Assembly: GCA_003024985.2 (NCBI GenBank)
Contig: PXIH01S0015280.1
DNA from: Euperipatoides rowelli
Taxonomy: Eukaryota > Onychophora > Udeonychophora > Euonychophora > Peripatopsidae
Reading direction: 5' to 3' (one strand)
DNA length: 11,552 nt
This document shows positions 7,062-11,552 of this stretch, in pieces (within the stretch, counting starts at the first letter, position 1; the number at the start of each line of letters is the position of its first letter). Below the pieces are notes generated by a model that was not told where the DNA came from, made no database searches, and saw only the letters and a program-made list of their open reading frames with translations. The translations under genes and the position numbers were made by a program.

Positions 7062-8233
7062 ATAAGGCATAAATGGTGCACCATCAGGCATGAGTGGAGC
7101 CCCATCAGGCATGAATGGCACACAATCAGGCATGGATGGAGCACAATCAGCAAGGAGTGGTGCACCATCAGGCATGAATAGAGCACAATAAGGCATGAAT
7201 GATGAACAATCAGGCATTAATGGTGCCCTGACAACCATGAATTATACACCATCAGACATAATTGTGCACCATCATGCATGATTGGAGCACCATCAGGCAT
7301 AAATGGAGAAACATCATACATGATTGGAGTACATCATTCATGAATGAAGCACATCCAGGCATGAAAGAAGCACCATTAGGCCTTAAGAAAAAACATCAGA
7401 CTTGAATAAAGAAGAATCAGGCATGAATGGAGCACCACCATCATCCATGAATGGAGAACCAAATTGCTTGAATGTAGCACCATCAGGCATAAATGGTGTA
7501 CCAGTAAGCATAAATGGTGTACCATTATGCATAAATGGTGCATCATAAGGCATGAATAGAACACCACCAGGAATGAATGTTTTACTATCAGGCATAAATG
7601 GAGCACCATCAGACATGAATGGAGCACCATTAGGCATGAATGGAGCACCATCAGGCATGAATGGAGCACCATCAGGCATGAATGGAACACCATAAGTCAT
7701 GAATGGAGCACCATCTGACATGCATGAAGCAATATTAGGCATGAATGATGCATTATCTTGTAAGAATGGAGCACCATTTGGCATGAATGAAGTACCATCA
7801 GGCATGAACGGATCATCAGGCATGAGTGCAGCACCATCAGACATAAATGGAGCACCATCAGGCTTAAATGAAGCACCATCAGGCATAAATGGAGTACCAT
7901 CAAGAATGAATGGAGCACCATCAGGCATGAATGGAGCATCATCAAGCATGAATGTAGCACCATCAGACATTAATAGAACACCATAAGGCATGAATGGAGC
8001 ACCATCAGGCATGAATGTTGCACCATTAGGCATCAATAGTGTACCATAAGTAATGAATGGTGCACCATCAAGCATGAATGGTAAGGCATCAGGCCTGAAT
8101 GGAGAACCATCAGGCATGGATGGAGAACCATCAGGCATGGATGGACAACCATCAGGCCTGATTAGAGCACATCAAGCTTCAATGGTGCACCTTTCAGTAT
8201 GAACGGTGCATCTTCAGGCAAGAATGGTGCTAG
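7062..8233 (-). repeat. 21-bp minisatellite, about 56 units
   Basis: On plus the unit begins ATCAGGCATG and ends AATGGAGCACC. I count about 56 units over 1,172 bp. Those from 7062 to about 7440 are more diverged and include 20-, 22- and 24-bp variants. From about 7440 to 8140 nearly all are exactly 21 bp, with one 18-bp unit near 7802. Read on minus, the unit encodes a seven-residue repeat MPDGAPF, giving a 251-residue frame at 8138-7383. I do not call this a gene. None of the seven consensus codons (GGT GCT CCA TTC ATG CCT GAT) is one substitution from a stop, so openness is uninformative. Substitutions are spread over all codon positions, with many amino-acid changes. Other frames on both strands are also open over 88-105 codons. 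Strand is given for the longest frame only. Confidence 0.93.
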
Positions 8234-8265
8234 AGTGTCTTATGGGACATTTTCCCATAAACACT
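8234..8265. repeat. Long hairpin between two minisatellites (12-bp stem with one bulge)
   Basis: AGTGT (8234-8238), a bulged C, and TTATGGG (8240-8246) pair with CCCATAA (8254-8260) and ACACT (8261-8265) around the loop ACATTTT. TTATGGG recurs at 8284-8290. Confidence 0.85.
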
Positions 8266-8292
8266 GCTTTACTTTACCTATAGTTATGGGCA

Positions 8293-8310
8293 ATTGCGTT
8301 TTTACGCAAT
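8293..8310. repeat. 7-bp hairpin with T4 loop
   Basis: ATTGCGT (8293-8299) and ACGCAAT (8304-8310) form a perfect stem around TTTT, directly before the 22-bp array begins. Confidence 0.8.
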
Positions 8311-8635
8311 AACTTGAAAAGGGTTAAATTATGAAAAAGAAGGTTAAATCTTGAGAAGAAAAGTGTTTTAAAATCCTCAAAAAGAAAGGTTCAATTTTTA
8401 AAAGGAAACAGTTAAATCCTGAAAAGGAAAGGGTTAAATCTTGAAAAGGAAAGTTAAAACTTGAAACGGAAAGGGTTAAATCTTGAAAAGTAAAGGGTTA
8501 CATCTTGAAAATGAAAGTGTTAAATCTAGAAGAGGAATGGATTAAATCTTGAAAATATAAAAGGTTAAATTTTGAATAGAAAAGAAATACATCTTGAAAG
8601 GAAAATTTAAATATTGAAAAAGGGAAGGGTTAAAG
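8311..8635 (+). repeat. About 22-bp minisatellite, about 15 units
   Basis: The common unit is TTGAAAAGGAAA followed by GGGTTAAATC. Unit lengths run from 20 to 25 bp with many substitutions, so the array is older or less homogenised than the 30-bp arrays. The lengths are not multiples of three and no long frame results. It follows the double-hairpin spacer and shares no obvious sequence with the 21-bp array before it. Confidence 0.88.
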
Positions 8636-9062
8636 TGATTGATTTGATCCTTTAAGAAAAAAGTACTCTTTGAAGCAAGATAACGCTCCTATCTGAAATC
8701 CAGAATTAAAAAATGCTCATTAAAAATAAGAACTGGTAAAAAAAAACTAATAGGCCTACCATGTTGAAGAAGATGGCTTCTGAAGCTGACTCAATTCATC
8801 ACTACATTAAGCTATCCATATAACAAAGGCTGCATTTAGTTAAGGTTTAAATATTTGATAATAAAATAATGAACAAAATTGAATATACAAATTTCTTAAT
8901 GGTCAATAATTTCATTGCCCAAGTAATCAGTATCATTACATGTGGAAGTTAATTAATTAAATGTATACTAAAAGATAACCAAGACCAGTGGTATAGTTAA
9001 GACGTACAGTACAAACATATTTCTTCTAAAGGGCTTAGGCAAGCTATATAGTTGAGGAGTTT
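8636..9062. other. AT-rich spacer, no gene seen
   Basis: A 20-codon frame at 8760-8822 on plus (starting MLKKMASEADSIHHYIKL) sits in slightly GC-richer sequence, but it is too short to support a call. Nothing else is recognisable. Confidence 0.45.
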
Positions 9063-9334
9063 AATTACCTGTTGGGTATTAGAATTACTTCTGGATATAC
9101 AATTAGCTATAGGGTATTACAATTACCTGTAATATAATTACCTCTAAGGTATTATAATTGCCTGTTAGATATTTAATTACCTGTAGAGTATTATAATAAT
9201 CTGCAAGGTATTATAATTACCTGTAGGGTGTTATAATCACCTGCATGATATTATAATTAATTGTAAAGTATTGCAATTACCTACAGGGTAATACAATTAT
9301 CTTTAAGGTAATATAATTACCTGTATGGTATTTT
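9063..9334 (+). repeat. About 20-bp minisatellite, about 14 units
   Basis: The common unit is AATTACCTGTAGGGTATTAT (20 bp), preceded by T or AT, so most units present TAATTA. Units vary from 15 to 20 bp, and some lose the motif (AATAATC, AATCACC). The array starts near AATTACCTGTTGGG at 9063 and fades after 9334 into AATTATGGTAC. Confidence 0.85.
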
Positions 9335-10469
9335 AATTATGGTACTTTATAAATTATTTCTGATGGTTGCATACAATTATGCATTATTATATTGAAGAAA
9401 TTAATGGTGTAAATGTTAAAACCTGATGTTTACACTCTCATATAGAATTAAATTATGTTTAGATAAATCTGATAGATTTAAGATGTTGTCCATTCATCTA
9501 TGACTTCATCAAAAATGGAACTTGTATTGCACGTCTATAGTAGATTGTTTTTTTAACAATAACTCAATCATTTTATGGTTAAAGTAGTTTGTAAAATAAA
9601 GACATATATAAAAATATGTTTTACGAACAGCATTTACCCATTCAAATAAATGAACATTAGTAGTTACTTTATTTTCTAAATAAATTATAATATATGAACC
9701 TTTCAAATTAACTTTTCTTGACTGTTCTACGAATACTAGGTATGAAAAACAATTGCAGCATTAAGCCATTTCACGTTTCATTAAAATACTAAATGAACAA
9801 CAAATAAATTTAAAACTCTTTTGTACAGTGTTTTTTTTTTTTTTTTTTGTGATAGTTATAATTTATGACTTTTGTAAAACAAAGTTTTATTTCTAAAATT
9901 TAATATTGTTTTTAAGCGTGAGGGACATTTACACCTGTGTCCACCCCCCATAATAGGTATTAAACAGACAGATAGATAATAATTTCTAGTGATTTAATTT
10001 AGTGAATATTTTTAATCTCTCTGGCTAGTTTAGTTTATTATGGCATAATCTATGGCTAATGCCTATTACAAAAAAAAATAAAAAATAAACAAGTGAAATA
10101 TTATACAACATTAATATTTCTAAATGAGAAATTAAATGATACATATTAAAATAAAAGGTAATATAAAAGTAATTATTTATCAAGAGGATATTGAAGAACA
10201 ACTATTAATGTTAGACAAACAATATTTTATATAATAATAGGAATCTGTATAAGAATCTATTACCGCACAATATTAAGTACCTAGGAATAGATATGACTGA
10301 TGAATTATGCAAGGAAAAGCTAGATATATAATTTATTTATAATGACCTAGCAACATACCATTATCCCAGCATACTGGAGAGGAGCATATTCTCACATTGA
10401 TTTGTAAATACATTGGCTACCTATATTAAAAGATTATACAGAATTCAAAGCAGAATAATAGGTAAATAG
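9335..10469. other. AT-rich DNA with retroelement-like tails, no gene seen
   Basis: A T18 run at 9831-9848 and an A-rich tract at 10071-10089 (after ATGGCTAATGCCTATTAC) look like tails of old retroelement fragments on opposite strands, but no flanking duplications could be matched by eye. GGGACATTTACACCTGTGTCC (9923-9943) can form a 5-bp stem. The minus frame at 9509-9706 is low-complexity and not called. Faint peptide-like fragments near 10350-10470 may belong to the retrotransposon relic that follows. Confidence 0.45.
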
Positions 10470-11240
10470 ATTTACATTCATTCTTTTGAAAATGAAACAG
10501 AATTTATTCAAAATAAAGTAGAAGTTATTTCTAATGTAATAAATGTAAAACCACACCCCGAAAAGGAGTATGGTACAACCACTCCCTCATCTATTAAGGT
10601 TTGGCAATAAACAAGTATTAATAACTTTAAATTAAGATCCTCGCTTTGCCTTAACTGTCAACAGACAGGACACAAATCATACAGTCTGAAAAAATGTAAA
10701 TGCCATACAATATGCACGGACAATACCAAAACTATAGTACTCAAAAAGGAAAAGTCATCTTTTCTCAGCTCTTTAAAGATGAATATAACTCTCAACATGT
10801 GGAAGAGTTACACGATGAAATCATTAATTATTATAGTGAAAAAGAACCCTCACAAAGACAAATGGAAATAACAAGAGATACTTAAAAAAAATCAGAGGAA
10901 CATTTAAACTTAGATAACCAGATGCAAACATTTAAACAACATCTAAAGGAATAAACAAGGAGCCTGTGATATATCCACTACACAATTTACTATCAAGGAA
11001 GACATGGAAGAAGACATTTTCATACAGGAAGCCTCCAGTATGAAAGTTATAGAAACCAAGGTGATCCATTTTACACAGGAAAAAGAACTGATAAAAAGAA
11101 AAAAAATACAGCAAGACCAAATATTGGAAAAACAGCATAAATAATAATAATAAATTTGTTTTAAAAAAGAAATGTAAAATGTCAAAGGGCTTTCAATCTA
11201 CTGATAGTTAGTCCAACATGACAGTTTAAGGGCATATATA
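10470..11240 (+). pseudogene. Decayed non-LTR retrotransposon, ORF1 (CCHC) and possible ORF2 start
   Basis: Protein-like segments occur in successive frames, separated by stops and frameshifts. About 10473-10608 reads as a mixed polar peptide ending SSIKVWQ, then a stop. At 10647-10715, in the same frame register, CLNCQQTGHKSYSLKKC and then CKCHTIC form a zinc-knuckle-like motif: CxxCQxxGH is typical of ORF1 proteins of I/Jockey-type LINEs, but leucine (10686-10688) stands where the final cysteine of the first knuckle belongs. A second frame (10758-10884) gives a helical charged stretch containing FSQLFKDEYNSQHVEELHDE, ending in TAA; after that stop the same frame stays protein-like to about 10954. 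A further charged stretch precedes a stop near 11140. At 11178-11222 the residues NVKGLSIY, two stops, and LVQHD faintly recall the start of a LINE endonuclease. It is non-functional in its present form. Clade assignment is inference; the 61-codon frame at 10700-10885 is only part of this relic. Confidence 0.45.
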
Positions 11241-11552
11241 AAATTATCTAATTAATTAATTTTCTTTAGTTGTTAAGAATATCATTAGGAAATTTATTTC
11301 TGCTTTTCATTTGCTTTCATAAATAAACATAATAAAATAAAAAAATCAATATTAAATGTCAAATTTCTTAATGATAAACAAAAGTTAAATATAATTATAA
11401 ATAAAATAATAAAAGAAATGTCAAATTTTATTTTATTTCAGGAAATGAAAAGGATAGGAGACACACAAATGTATATCGAATAAGATTAGAAGGGATGTGA
11501 TATATGCAAATAATGCAAAAAAGAAGATATTCAGCAAGGCAATATTAAAATT
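11241..11552. other. AT-rich tail of the window, no gene seen
   Basis: A/T-rich sequence with TAATTAATTAATT (about 11250-11262) and several short A-runs. If the LINE relic continued here it would be ORF2, but no reverse-transcriptase or endonuclease motif is legible. Confidence 0.4.

Noticed and set aside
7062-9334. CRISPR array
   Set aside because: The repeats are directly tandem with no unique spacers, unit lengths are 20-22 bp, and the context is eukaryotic.

Overview
This is an AT-rich stretch of an animal genome, probably an invertebrate, almost all of it non-coding. The evidence is the pervasive A/T runs, the lack of any long unique open reading frame, the absence of bacterial-style gene packing, two decayed hAT-type DNA transposons with 8-bp target duplications, a tRNA-headed retroposon with an A-tail, a decayed non-LTR retrotransposon and five minisatellite arrays. 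A mollusc or similar lophotrochozoan would fit, but nothing here fixes the phylum. No intact protein-coding gene is supported. The long apparent reading frames all lie in tandem repeats whose unit lengths (30, 30 and 21 bp) are multiples of three, which holds several frames open at once.

Layout: 1-499 is unique AT-rich DNA. 508-1917 is a non-autonomous hAT-like element flanked by 8-bp duplications that match at 7 of 8 positions (500-507, 1918-1925). Three quarters of it is a 35-copy array of a 30-bp unit resembling the element's own 3' end. 1926-4798 is AT-rich DNA with weak hints of transcript ends. 4880-5028 on the minus strand may be a terminal exon or a relic of one. 5052-5726 is a retroposon flanked by 17-bp duplications that match at 15 of 17 positions. 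Its head is a tandem amplification, about ten copies of 30 bp, of a segment carrying a Pol III A-box-like motif. 6077-6360 is a small hAT-like MITE with an AP-1-like palindrome. 7062-8233 is a 21-bp minisatellite of about 56 units. It is separated from a 22-bp minisatellite (8311-8635, about 15 units) by a 77-bp spacer made largely of two hairpins. 9063-9334 is a 20-bp minisatellite, most units of which carry TAATTA. About 10470-11240 is a frameshifted relic of a non-LTR retrotransposon ORF1 with a CCHC zinc knuckle.

The strongest observation is that two unrelated mobile elements here (a DNA transposon and a retroposon) each carry a 30-bp tandem amplification of a functional end: the transposase-recognised 3' terminus in one, the internal promoter in the other. 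No conventional multi-gene system (operon, defence island, CRISPR) is present.
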